From Blakeslea trispora (taxonomy: Eukaryota; Mucoromycota; Mucoromycetes; Mucorales; Choanephoraceae), in assembly GCA_025331445.1 (NCBI GenBank), contig JAIWNE010000020.1:248001-312000 (forward strand): DNA of 64,000 nucleotides. The letters run 5' to 3'. The position numbers and the translations under genes are program-made. The notes below the pieces were generated by a model. It had not been told where the DNA came from, did no database searches, and saw only the letters and a program-made list of their open reading frames with translations. This document shows positions 42,100 through 53,410 of this stretch, one piece after another; position 1 is the first letter of the stretch, and each line of letters starts with the position of its first letter.

Positions 42100-45000
42100 A
42101 TGGCACAGGGAACAAACGCGTATATGGTTGCCAATCTTTTGGAAAAGGTAGGAAATACATACATCACAGAATCAGAATCAGAAGAAAAAAGGGGATGGAT
42201 AGATTGATAGTTTATAGATGAGTAACGAAGATAGAGATTTTCGTTACATGGCATTGAACGATCTTATGAATGAGCTTCAAAAGGACTCCTTTCAAATGGA
42301 GTTTACTATTGAAACCAAGGTAGTCAAGGCAGTGTTACAGTTGATGGATGATAAGAATGGCGAAGTTCAAAATTTGGCTGTGAAATGGTAAGTGTTCAAC
42401 ACTTTACGCGCTTCTCTTGAAACAACAGTCTAGACTCAACATACAACAAAGTCTCGGACCCTTAGTAAAGCAAATCAATGATACCAATCTATTGGAAGTC
42501 ATCGAATGTCTCTCACAATATGCTTTTCAACAAAAGAATGAAGAATTACGTGGTATTGCCGGTATTGGTAAAGTCATGCTCATAAAAAAGGACACAGAAG
42601 AGACATCATAATATGTTTTTCTTTAGGTATCAAAACAGTAGTAGCTGAAGTAGACGCGTCTAAAGGTCATCAAATGGCTCAACATGTTGTACCTCGTTTA
42701 TTAAACACTTTTCAAAAGGTAATCTGAATATGTTTAGAGAAGAAGAATGACTGATATTTTGAATGTTAGAATGATGCCTCTTATGAGATGCAGATGGACA
42801 CATTGGACACACTGTCCGAAGTCTTGTCTCGCTTTGGCAACCAAATCTCAACCGAGCAACAAATCCAGATACAGCAAGTGCTTTTACCTTTATTGTCACA
42901 TCACCGTGCTGCCGTTCGAAAGAGAGTGACTACAACCATTGGCTATCTAGTGATCCATACTAATGACGAATTGTTTGATCAAATCTATCATTCACTTTAT
43001 GATAGCTTGGTGGCTGAACAGAAAGCTACAAGTGAAAAGACAAGAACTCTTGTTCAATGCGCTGGCGTGTTGAGGTAAAAACAATCATCATTTTCTCTAT
43101 ACAAGTCTAACCGATTGTATATCAGTCGATCCAGTGCTGTCCGTCTAGGCAAATATCTCGGCCAATTGGTATCTGTCATCATGGACTATGCTTCTAAAGC
43201 AGATGGCGATGATGAGCTGAGAGAAATCTGCTTACAGACATTGGAATCCTTTTTACTTCGATGCCCTAATGAAATGACTGGTTTTGTTCAAGACATCATT
43301 TCTCTCTCTTTAGAATATATCAAATATGACCCTAACTTTGTCGACGATGACGAGGATGACGATGATGAAATTCAAGAGGACATGGATTTAGAAGCAGAGG
43401 ATGAGGAAGAGGAGGACGATTTTGATGATATTGCTGATTTCTCGGATGAAGATGATGATGATATGTCTTGGAAAGTACGTCGTTCTGCTTCTCGCGTCTT
43501 GTGTGCCATTATTGAATCAAGGCCAGATTTATTACAACAACTGTATGAGACAGTCGCACCTGTCTTGATCAGTCGGTTCAAGGAACGCGAGGAATCTGTT
43601 CGTATCGATATCTTACAGTCCTTTATTGCTCTCTTGCGTCAAACTGGTCATTATGAAGACAAGGCGCGTCAATTCAGTGCTAGCATAGATGATGACATCT
43701 TTAGTCGCCCCGTCACGCCTCCTGTCACAGCTACAGGCCCCTTACAACTGTTGCATGCTCAAGTACCCAAACTATGCCGTGCCATTGTGAAGCAACTCTC
43801 CCCCAAATCAACTCAAACTCGCCAGATTGGTTTCCAGTTACTAAGAGAAGTCATTGTGGTCCTTCATGGTGGTCTTGATGAACAGATCAAGTCCATTGTG
43901 CCTGCGATAGAATCTTCCTTGGACACGACCACAGACCAACAACATGCCTCTTCCTCCAACTTGAAGATTGAAGTGCTCTACTTTTTGCGGCTCTTCCTTC
44001 ATTACCATCCTGCCAAGACCATTCATCCCTATATCAACAGCCTGGCACCTGCAGTCATTCGCTCAGTCTCTGACAGATTTTACAAGATCACCTCAGAGGC
44101 CCTTTTAGTCTGCATTGAGCTGATCAAGGTTATTCGTCCGGTGTATCGTCAGAACGGTACATTTGAGATTGCTCAGGTTGAGCCCGAGTTTGTCCAATGG
44201 ATTCAGAGCATCTATCAGGCCACAGTCGACATTCTCAACACAAGTGATGCAGATCAAGAGGTAAAGGAACGCTCCATTATGTGTCTTGGTTCTCTTTTAG
44301 CTCAAATAGGTGATATTTTGAGTTCGCAACAACGTGAGGCATGGGATTTATTGTTGGAACGATTGAGAAATGAAGTGACTCGCTTGATAGCCGTACGTAC
44401 CTTGACAGCTGTCTCACAGAGCCCTGTGGCTGCAGGTGAAGAAATTGAACGCTGTATCTTGGTTGCTGTCAATGAAGTTTCCCTTTTGTTGAGAAAAAGC
44501 AACCGTCCTTTACGCATTGCCTGTCTCGAGTGTCTTACGGTGTTGGTAAATCAGTTTGGTAGGATCATGTCTGCTCAGCAATTCCATACCATTTTGGTTG
44601 AACTAAAGCCATTGATCACCGATCATGATCTTCATCTGCTTCCTCTGGCCTTAAAGACGGTAGAGTACATTCTCAAGATCAGCCCTAGCTCTGTAGAGGA
44701 TGTCAAGAGTTCTATTGTTCCTCAGCTGTTCAAGCTGATTGAATCGCCTTTGCTTCAAGGATCTGCTTTGGAGAGCTTGTTGAACATGCTTGTGGCTTTT
44801 GTTCAAGCAAGTCCTGGTGATTATAGTCTGTTGGTGAAGGACTTGGTTGATCCTCTGTTGCATGTGCATACCTCGGGTGTCTCTGCTGGTGGTGTAGCTG
44901 CCGTGGCCAACAAACAGGCTGCTTCCACTGTAGCTCAATCAGTCGCTGTCTTGACGGCCCATGCCAGTCCCGAGAATCGTGATCGTACCATTCGAGAGTT

Positions 45001-46557
45001 TAAATCATATCTTCAACAACCTAATACCAATGATTCAATCAAGTATCTTTCTCTTTTGGCTATTGGTGAAATGGGCCGTCGCATGTAAGTGATAGAAAAG
45101 AAAAAGAGAAGTCTTTCTTGTTAATCACAATGACTTTGTAAGTGATCTTTGTCAGATTGAGAATATTGAACAGGAAATCATTGCCTTGTTCTCTGCTCAA
45201 TCAGAAGAAGTGAAATTTGCTGCAGCCTTTGCTCTAGGTAACATTAGTGTAGGTAACATTCATACCTATCTTCCTTTGATTTTGGTACAAATCAAGCAGG
45301 AACCTAAGCGCCGTTATCTGTTGCTACATGCTCTTAAAGAGGTTTGAATCTATGAATTCAATGGTTTCAAAAAAACAATCTAACTTCTTGTATGGAATTT
45401 AGGTCATTACACGTTATGATACTGCCAATCAAGATAGCTCTCTCGGTGGTGCTGCAGATGAAATTTGGTCTCTTTTGTTAGAAAGCAGTGAGACTGATCA
45501 AGAAGAAGGTACACGTACCATTGTGGCTGAATGTCTTGGCAAGTTAGCCTTGACAGACTTTGCCAAGTTTATGCCTCAGTTAGAAACACGCCTGTCCAGC
45601 CCATCTGCTTATGTCAAGGCTACAGTAGCCACAGCCATCAAATATGCTGTTGTCGATCCTTCTAATGATGTAGATGAACTTTTGAAGCCTTTTATGACTA
45701 AATTCTTATTATTGTTACAAGACACTGATTTGGTAACACTGCTTTTTTTTTATGTGCATTTTATCTCTCTCTCACTCTCTTATGCTTATCACATTACTTG
45801 TAGAATGTACGTCGATTGGCTTTGTTGACCATCAATTCTGCTGCTCATCGTAAACCTCATCTCATTCGGGATATCCTTCCTGAACTGATTCCCTTGTTGT
45901 ATGCAGAAACAGTAGTAAAGGAAGAATTGATTCATACTGTAGAAATGGGTCCCTTTAAACATAAGGTGGATGATGGTCTCGAAATTAGAAAGGTAAGCTT
46001 TATTCTTATTTCATGTTCTTCACTAACACAGGTACTTTGATCTAGGCTGCCTTTGAGTGTATGTATACTTTGTTGAGTACATGTTTAGACAAGATCGATG
46101 TCTATGGCTTTTTGGATCGTGTCTGTGCTGGTTTAGATGATCAGCACGACATCAAAATGCTTGCTTGCTTAACGTTGATTCGTCTTGCCAAAGTAAGACC
46201 TACAGCTGTCACTCAAAGTAAAGTAGTCTATACAACCAATGAAACCATGGGAGCTGACACCGAATTGAAATAGGATTGGATGATTTAGTGGCCACTTTTA
46301 AGGCTACCTTGGACTTTAAGATGAGAAGCAATGCAGTCAAGCAAGAGATTGAAAAGAACCAAGAATTAGTGCGTGCTGTCCTTCGTTGTATTGTAGCATT
46401 GCACCCTCTATCTGATCCAAACACATCGCCTCGCTTTGATCATCTTGAATTAGAAGTCTCTACAGGTCCTCTATCGAGCGAATTCAAGCTTGCTATTGCT
46501 GAAGCCGAAAGTCGTGAGAGTCGAGCTGTAGATTATATGGATGTATCTCATCATTAA
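42100..46557 (+). CDS. CAND1: CAND1 (cullin-associated NEDD8-dissociated protein 1)
   Basis: Starts [16 protein letters not shown] at 42100; the frame continues through at least ten exons, the largest being about 43118-45085. Landmarks: [32 protein letters not shown], the acidic loop ([19 protein letters not shown], then [17 protein letters not shown]), HEAT repeats throughout, and the TIP120 end region with [14 protein letters not shown] and [17 protein letters not shown], finishing DYMDVSHH. Known role: CAND1 binds unneddylated cullin-RING scaffolds and exchanges F-box/Skp1 modules. Length is roughly the usual 1,200 residues. Functional link in the window: the two F-box proteins would be exchanged by this factor. 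Three introns were checked for GT-AG and frame; the rest were judged by continuity of the conserved family sequence. Confidence 0.93.
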
Positions 46558-46715
46558 ACCTTTTGTTTTTATACTTTGCTGAGTTTCAATAAATGATTGT
46601 CATTGGCTGACTTTATAAAAGAATATCTCTATAAAAGTACGAAACTTTTTTTATTGGCCCTTTTTTTTGTTTTTTTTTCTTTTCTATTCTTATTATTCAC
46701 TATTACCATACTTTC

Positions 46716-48510
46716 ATGTCAAGTTCTTATAGCTTAGCAGACTGCGCAAAACGAAGAGTATCTTATTTCTATGATCGTACTGTGTTTTCTATACGCCTTT
46801 TATATCTGTCTTATAATAACTCTTCATTTTATGATAGACGACGTGGGCAACTTTAATTATGGACCTGGTAAAAGAATTGTCTTGAAATCAACTTGATAGG
46901 TCCTAACGACTTGTTCTGAATAGGTCATTATATGAAACCTAAGCGTATGCATATGGTTCATAATATGGTAGTGAATTATGGTTTATATAAAAAACTCGAT
47001 ATTGTGGTAAAGAAGAGAAAGACACGGTTTTATTACAAAATAGAGAGAACTGATTTTTTTTTATTACATGAATAGAAACCAAGTCGTTGTACAGCCTATC
47101 AAATGACCCGATTTCATTCAGATGAATATGTCAACTTTTTACAGACAGTAACACCAGACAATTTAGAATCACTCGCAATGCAATATGGTGGCCTAGAACA
47201 AGGCATTGCTCGCTGTAAAGAATTAACTTTAAGAAAGAGAAATCATCATTTACATCTTCTTTATTAGTCAATGTAGGTGAGGATTGTCCAGTATTTGAAG
47301 GTTTATTTGAGTTCTGTTCGATATCTGCTGGTGGTTCGATTGGTAAGAAAAAGATGTCTCATCGGATAGGAATAAAGAATAATAAGAGAAATAGAGAAAA
47401 TATTGAACAACTCTATTAGGTGCTGCTAATAAATTGTTAAATGGTGAAGCAGATATTGCTATCAATTGGTCTGGTGGTCTTCATCATGCTAAAAAGACAG
47501 AAGCATCTGGGTTTTGTTATGTGAATGATATTGTGCTGGGTATTCTTGAATTGCTGAGATATCATCAGCGTGTACTTTATGTGGATATTGATGTGCATCA
47601 TGGTGATGGTGTTGAAGAAGCCTTTTATACAACAGATCGTGTCATGACATGTTCATTTCATAAGTTTGGTGAATTCTTTCCAGGTACTGGTGATATTAAG
47701 GTAAGCTTAGAGACAAAAAAAAAGAGAGAGAGAGAAAGAAAGCCAAATTGATGTAATATATAGGATACTGGATTGGGCAGTGGTAAACGATATGCAGTCA
47801 ATGTACCTTTAAGGGATGGTATTGATGATGAGACTTACAAAAGCGTATTTAAGCCTGTGATTCAACATATCATGGATTGGTATCGACCTGGTGCTGTTGT
47901 ACTTCAATGTGGTGGTGACTCTCTTTCGGGTGATCGTCTTGGTTGCTTTAATCTGTCTATGCGAGGTCATGCATCTTGTGTCGAATTTATCAAATCATTC
48001 AATATCCCTATGATGATGGTGGGTGGTGGTGGTTACACAATCCGGAATGTAGCCAGAACCTGGACATTTGAGACAGGTCTGGCTGTAGGTGAAGATTTGA
48101 CAGAAGAAGAATTACCTTACAATAATTACTTTGAATACTATGGTCCAGAGTATAAATTGGATGTACCAGCGAATAATATGACCAATCATAATACGCGTGA
48201 ATACCTAGACCATATCATGTAAAGAAAAAGACGTGTTTCTTAAAGAAAGAGAAGTGTTTACTGATACATTGAATTAGTTCTAAAATCATAGATAATTTAA
48301 GAAGTATGCCCTTTGCACCCTCTACGCAGACTCAAGAGGTACCTAAAGATTTTAACCTGGATGATTATGATGATGGCGAAGATAGCGAGGCTGAAGATGC
48401 AGATGTTCGAAGAACACGTAACTATTTTCTTGAAACTGCTTTAGCATCACATTAATTTTTATTTTTTTATCTTAGAACGTCATAAATTAGAAAAGATGGG
48501 TGTCTTATAA
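46716..48510 (+). CDS. HOS2: Class I histone deacetylase, HOS2/HDAC3 type
   Basis: Start [20 protein letters not shown]; the first intron (GT-AG) joins to [20 protein letters not shown]. Conserved catalytic pieces: [20 protein letters not shown] (tandem His), [20 protein letters not shown] (metal-binding D and H), [58 protein letters not shown] (catalytic Tyr region). Acidic tail [20 protein letters not shown]. About 430 residues. Sequence style ([30 protein letters not shown]) fits the HDAC3/Hos2 subgroup better than Rpd3, though this is a judgment. Known role: Hos2 acts in the Set3 complex, deacetylating histone tails in transcribed genes. Multiple short introns. It converges with cyclin-Q, 45 bp apart. 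Confidence 0.93.
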
Positions 48511-48555
48511 ATCAATCCATAATAAAGGAGAAAAAACGAGGTTTCCTTTTTTTTA

Positions 48556-49692
48556 TTATGATGATGATTTTATTGCACTCGCATTATTAGCAGTGGGTTT
48601 GGGTGGTAGTTTGGTATTAGGTGTTGAAAGTGTATCCGAAGGAAATTGATCATAGAAATCCAATAGATCCATAATCACATCTCGAACTGCTTGAACAGAA
48701 ATATTTTCGGATGCACCCCACATATCCACATATTCATTCATCGACATTGGCATCTCTGTCTCCGTTGACTGTAAAGCCAGATAAAGACAGCCTAATCCGA
48801 TACTTGGGATAGAGTGGGTCAATGCAATCTTGGGTGAACAAAGACTATGATCAATGTTTAATGTCTCTATACAATCCATTATTCTCTTTCTGTTACCTAT
48901 CCCAAATATAAACCCAAGCCAACCTTGCAATGGCGCTTGTCTCGGGTTCCATATCATTTTCCATTCTCTTCCATATCTCCTTGGGTGCAGGGTATGGGTG
49001 ACGTTTCGATCTTCTTTCGTTTGCCACAAAGTATCGAATCGATCCCAACCCTCTCAAGACATTAAGGCAATAGGCAAACGGTAATTCTACCTCTAAATCG
49101 AATCCTAAGGCTCTTACCAACAACAGCTCACTTGTCACTAATGATGATCTCATCTTGAAATAATTCTAATTTCTCTCCTCTTGTTTGTTAGCCTTTCTAT
49201 ATAATGTCTTTTTTTCTTTGCTTACCTCATCAATGTTTAATGTGGATCCATTGGGATGATAATATCGGTAACCAACATTGACTAAATCACGTACTTTTCG
49301 AGGTACTTCGGTAGCTTTGCAAGCAAGTTGTAAACATGTGGTTGTTAGTAACTACACACACACAAAAAAAGAAATGAGCTGCTCCATTCTAATGTGTATA
49401 GAATTGTCATTTACTTCTTCACTTTGATAAAGTACTTCTTCTTCTGTTACAGCACCGTCAAGAAAAACGACTTTTTCTCTATTATCCATAAATATCTTGA
49501 ATCGATGATAATAGATCACTGCGGTCGCTGTTGTTCGGATAGGTCTCAAGAAAGAGAGAGAGAGTTTAGCTGAAGAAAAGAAAAGAAAAAAGTGTCTACT
49601 TACAAGTCCAACATGGAACTTGCTTGTCTAAGGAATTGAATAGAAGCAACATTACTAGATATGAGTGGCACTGTTTGGTTAACTTTAGCCAT
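48556..49692 (-). CDS. CCNQ: Cyclin-Q (FAM58)-like cyclin, probable CDK10 partner
   Basis: Starts MAKVNQTVPLISSNVASIQF at 49692 and runs through several short introns to a stop at 48558-48556. Cyclin-box 1 pieces: ATAVIYYHRFKIFMD, then LQLACKATEVPRKVRDLVNV and GYRYYHPNGSTLNID; helix 4-5: SLVTSELLLVRALGFDLEVE and LPFAYCLNVL; second box: HSIPSIGLGCLYLALQSTET, VRDVIMDLLDFYDQF. The block order and the ACKATEVPRK...RDLVNV stretch match cyclin-Q rather than cyclins L, K or T. Known role: activating subunit of CDK10 in animals; the fungal role is little studied. The exon at ~49352-49549 ends in a tail out of the family frame, so the exact internal splice sites there are approximate. Confidence 0.8.
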
Positions 49693-49780
49693 AATAGATT
49701 AAGAAAAAAAATAGATACAAAAAGTATCACTTTGTCTTACACTGATTATAAAATCTGTTGAGTCTCGGACACTTCTTTTT

Positions 49781-49826
<46 letters not shown>

Positions 49827-50399
49827 CAAATGTTGAATAGTAAGCATTAAGTCCTTTCCGCTCTACAGTTCACAAACACATTATTTCCTTAGATGTTCCG
49901 GAATCAAGACTGGAAAAAAGTGTAGCAACCATAATGGTGACTTCTAGCGCACATCTTGTTTATTTCGATTCACCTTTCATTCAAGTTGGTTGCTTAAGGT
50001 CTACATCAAATCGAATTTTTTTTTTACTAATTTGGTTGTTATCTTCCGGGGAGAGAGTACTTGGTTGCAAGCATTCCGAATCTCTATACACTACTCATGT
50101 ATGACAAGGGAAAAAACTATATTCCTTTTGAAATTGTAAAAAAAAAAGTGATATCAACTAAAGAAAAGGCAGAGAACGAAACTAGTTTTGGTTTGCTTGG
50201 ATTCTAAAATACAATGGACAGGTTTGTCTGCTTCTGATCCTTCATCTTTTGACCAGAATCTTTCATCTCTCTTGCTTCTACTGAGAGCTTAATGCATGAT
50301 AGCTCAATATGACCATTCAATAGACCCACATTAGTTACATAAAAAAAAAGATGCAAACTAAAATCGATATTATACTTTGTTAATAATCAGTCTTTAAGC
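49693..50399. other. Intergenic with long (AG)n microsatellite
   Basis: About 700 bp upstream of the cyclin gene. A perfect (AG)n run of 43 bp occupies 49782-49824, located about 90-130 bp from the cyclin start codon and likely promoter-proximal. No gene seen. Confidence 0.6.
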
Positions 50400-50880
50400 G
50401 TTGCCTGTAAGACATGCAGAATCAACTCCGCCGGCATTGAGCCAAATTTCAGGAACTTGAAACATTTATCAACGAGAACAGTCGTCCTTGAGAGACTTTG
50501 ACTCATATCCGAGTTTTTGAGAAAAGCTTGATCTCCTCTAAATGTGACTCAGACGCTCGCATTTGCTAACAGCAGTGGTGTCAAATCCTCCCGTTATACG
50601 ACAATGTCTTCAAGCAACTCGAACTTCCCCTCCAGCCGTTTTACTTTTTCCCTCCTCCCATACTTGTCCTCGTTATCTATGAGCCAACCCAGAAGGTTCA
50701 ACGCGGACCTTTCATTAACTCTCTTCTTTAAATACCGCTCATTCGTCAATACACCCCCTTCTACAGATGACCTACATACTTTGATCCTATTGTTACTCTC
50801 CTTCCTGTGCTGACGTGGAGGAAGACTTTGATTTCCAGATGACACCTTACTAAGGTAAGACCATAGACGTATTTCCATAC
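50400..50880 (-). pseudogene. Decayed coding fragment, possible repeat-family remnant
   Basis: On the minus strand, coding-like stretches appear in changing frames: ALNLLGWLIDNEDKYGRREK and RLEGKFELLEDIV, then GGFDTTAVSKCERLSH, then RGDQAFLKNSDMSQSLSRTT and FKFLKFGSMPAELILHVLQ. The composition resembles a real protein broken by indels. I have a weak impression of multicopy mucoralean hypothetical proteins but no firm family. The long open frame on the opposite strand (Ser/Leu-rich) is a shadow. Confidence 0.33.
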
Positions 50881-51373
50881 TAAACTATGACAACTCCCAA
50901 TATCATTGGTACCAGTTCTTATCGTCCTTCATTTATGCATGCTCTCAATACTCCGATGAGCTTACTTCTGTCTTACCCAATCATCAACAAGGCAGTCAGT
51001 TGTTGACTACATCTTTGTTTCTCCTGTCTTTTTCTACTACCTTCACTCATCGAATATGAATTTTGATGAATTTGCCTGGATAGACCATGCCTTCTTGATC
51101 TGTACATTCATATTAGACACACACACACAATTAAAAGCCAAGATTGTGAAGGAGGGGGGAAACCAGTTTCATCTTTCAACAATTTCCGGAAACAGTGTAC
51201 AACGTAGAGTTGTATTCCCTCAATTTTAAGCATTCAATCTAACCCAGACAATTCAGGTCACATCTCATCATGTCCTTCATTTTGAGGACATGCAAAAATT
51301 AAACCCAATAAATAAAATCTCTATACATTTTTTTTTGGTTTATTTTATTTAATCTTTTTCTATTAAAAAAAAT
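50881..51373. other. Gap with no gene seen
   Basis: About 490 bp upstream of the RTG2-like gene; a short piece may still belong to the decayed fragment on the minus strand. T-rich promoter (51332-51363) just before the start codon. Confidence 0.45.
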
Positions 51374-53337
51374 ATGACTCAACCTATGGAAGCACCTTTT
51401 GGTGTGGTCGATATGGGCTCAAACGGTATTCGTTTCGGTATTGTGAGCGCACTTGCTCGTCACTTGCCTGTCGCCTATGAAGAGCGTGCCCCTATCTCAC
51501 TTTTGGAAGCACAAGGTGATGAGCGTATTATCCCTCCTGAAGTGATTGAACAAGTCATCACCAGTTTCTTGAGATTTAAAGTACTCTGTCAAGATGCCGG
51601 CGTAAAACCCGAGAATATCCGAGTCATTGCTACTGAAGCTACACGTATTGCTACTAACTCACAAGAATTCTTGGACAAAATCTTGGCTGCCACTGGCTGG
51701 ACTGTCTCTATTCTGTCAAAACAAGAAGAGGCTTTAATCTCCGCTTCGGGGATTGTAGGTAAAGTCAGTGAAGGCCGCTTTATGATGCATGAATCTACCT
51801 TATAGTTTAAAGGAGGAGCCTCCTCCCCTCCTTTATTTTCCACATAATGAACACTGATCTCAACTCTTATTGTTTAGGTTCGTTCTATCAAGTCAATGGT
51901 TTGACCATGGATCTAGGTGGTGGTTCAGTAGAAGTAAGTTATGTGATGACATCCCAAGCAACCTCAGAGACAACAGATCACATTTCCGTTTCACCAAACC
52001 CAGTTTCAATGCCATATGGTGCCGCGGCTTTAAAAAGAAAATTAGAGAAATGCGAAACAGAAGAGCAGAGGGCAACACTCTATCAAGAAGTGATTGGTGA
52101 GCTAAAGAAGGCACGTGATCTGGGTCAAGTTCCCGCCTGCTTATTGCATCAAGGGGAAGGTTACGATGTCTATATGAGTGGAGGTGGCTTTAGAGCCTTG
52201 GGTTATCTTTCCATGGCAGTCAACGCAAACGACACTTTCTTACCCCGTAAACGTGCCAGCCGAAAACACATGTATCCTATTCCCATCATCAATGGCTATT
52301 CTATCACTGGCCAAAAACTAGAGGAACTGGCTAGTTTCTATCGTAAAAAGAAGCCTGAGGAATTGATCAAGAAACTAAAAGTGTTCCGTATCTCCAAAAG
52401 AAGAGCAGGTATGATTCCCGCCTCCTGTTTTCTTGTATCGGCCATTCTTGAAGTCTTCCCCATTCGACGCATCTATTTCAGTGAGGGCGGTGTGCGTCAA
52501 GGATTCTGTTATCAATTGCTGTCTGTACCCGAAAAGAAAAAGGATCCCTTTTTGGAAGGTGTCAAGGCTTATGCTGCTCAATCAGGATTTGCTCTTGCTC
52601 CAAGCGAGTTTGATGCTCTCTATAACATTCTTTCGGATGCATTACCCAAGATCTATCTGGACCCTCATCATCCTCTCCATCTCTGTCGTCTCTTGCCTGC
52701 CGCCATTCATCTCTCCAACTTGGCCTCTCATTATCCCAAAGAAACTCGTGCCTTTGTAGCTTTCCATATGCCTTTGGCAGGTGGTCCATTGGCCAATATA
52801 CCAGGTCTTTCTCATCGAGAGCGCGCTATTCTTTCTACTATGCTGGCCTTCCGTCAAGGTGGATCTGTACCTGACCCTATCTTTTATGCTATCCAGTCGA
52901 TGGTGGGTAGACAAGGTGTGTCTGTCTGCAAATATGTGGGTCGTTTGATGGAATTAGTGTTTGCTGTTTCTCCTCTTCGACCTGGTGTAGGCTTGGATTT
53001 GACAGGTCTTTCGTTTACTACGATCGTAACTGAGAGCACCACAGACAAATCAGAAGAAAACAGCAGTGATAGTGATGATGATGACGATGACGAAGATGCC
53101 CATGACGATCTAGATGAAGAGAATGCACACTCACAAGCTATTGATTATTACCCTGGACTGCAGTTGCGGATCAATCTGCCTAAACATGATTCACCTATGG
53201 TCGATGCTCCTGCTGTTATGTCGGTCATTGAAAGTTTGGATAAGAAAGTCAATACCAAGAAATTTGATATGGATGCTGAACATCGTTCTCTCAAGTGTCC
53301 TAATCTGTTCTCAGTAGAAGTAGAAAGACAAGCATAG
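51374..53337 (+). CDS. RTG2: Retrograde regulation protein 2-like (Ppx/GppA phosphatase family)
   Basis: Exons 51374-51758 and 51878-53337 join at G|GT SFYQVNG; 614 residues. Actin-like ATPase fold: GVVDMGSNGIRFGIVSALAR (phosphate-1), IRVIATEATRIATNSQEFL, QEEALISASGIVG and GLTMDLGGGSVEVSYV (phosphate-2), YDVYMSGGGFRALGYLSM, then a long C-terminal region with RKKKPEELIKKLKVFRISKR, ISKRRAGMIPASCFLVSA and IYFSEGGVRQGFCYQL. This matches yeast Rtg2 and filamentous-fungal orthologues rather than the cytosolic exopolyphosphatase Ppx1. Known role: signal from mitochondria to nucleus in yeast; in the family, hydrolysis of polyphosphate or (p)ppGpp. An acidic insertion (DSDDDDDDEDAHDD) precedes the last ~80 residues. 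It converges with the DDHD gene, 73 bp apart. Confidence 0.9.
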
Positions 53338-53410
53338 ATTTTTTTTTATTGTTATTAGATGATTTTTGTTTAATACATATATAACTGTAAATATTGATAT
53401 CTATTCTTCC

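Noticed and set aside
50544..50813. Plus-strand 89-residue frame rich in Ser and Leu
   Set aside because: It is the complement of a more protein-like minus-strand frame (50594-50878).
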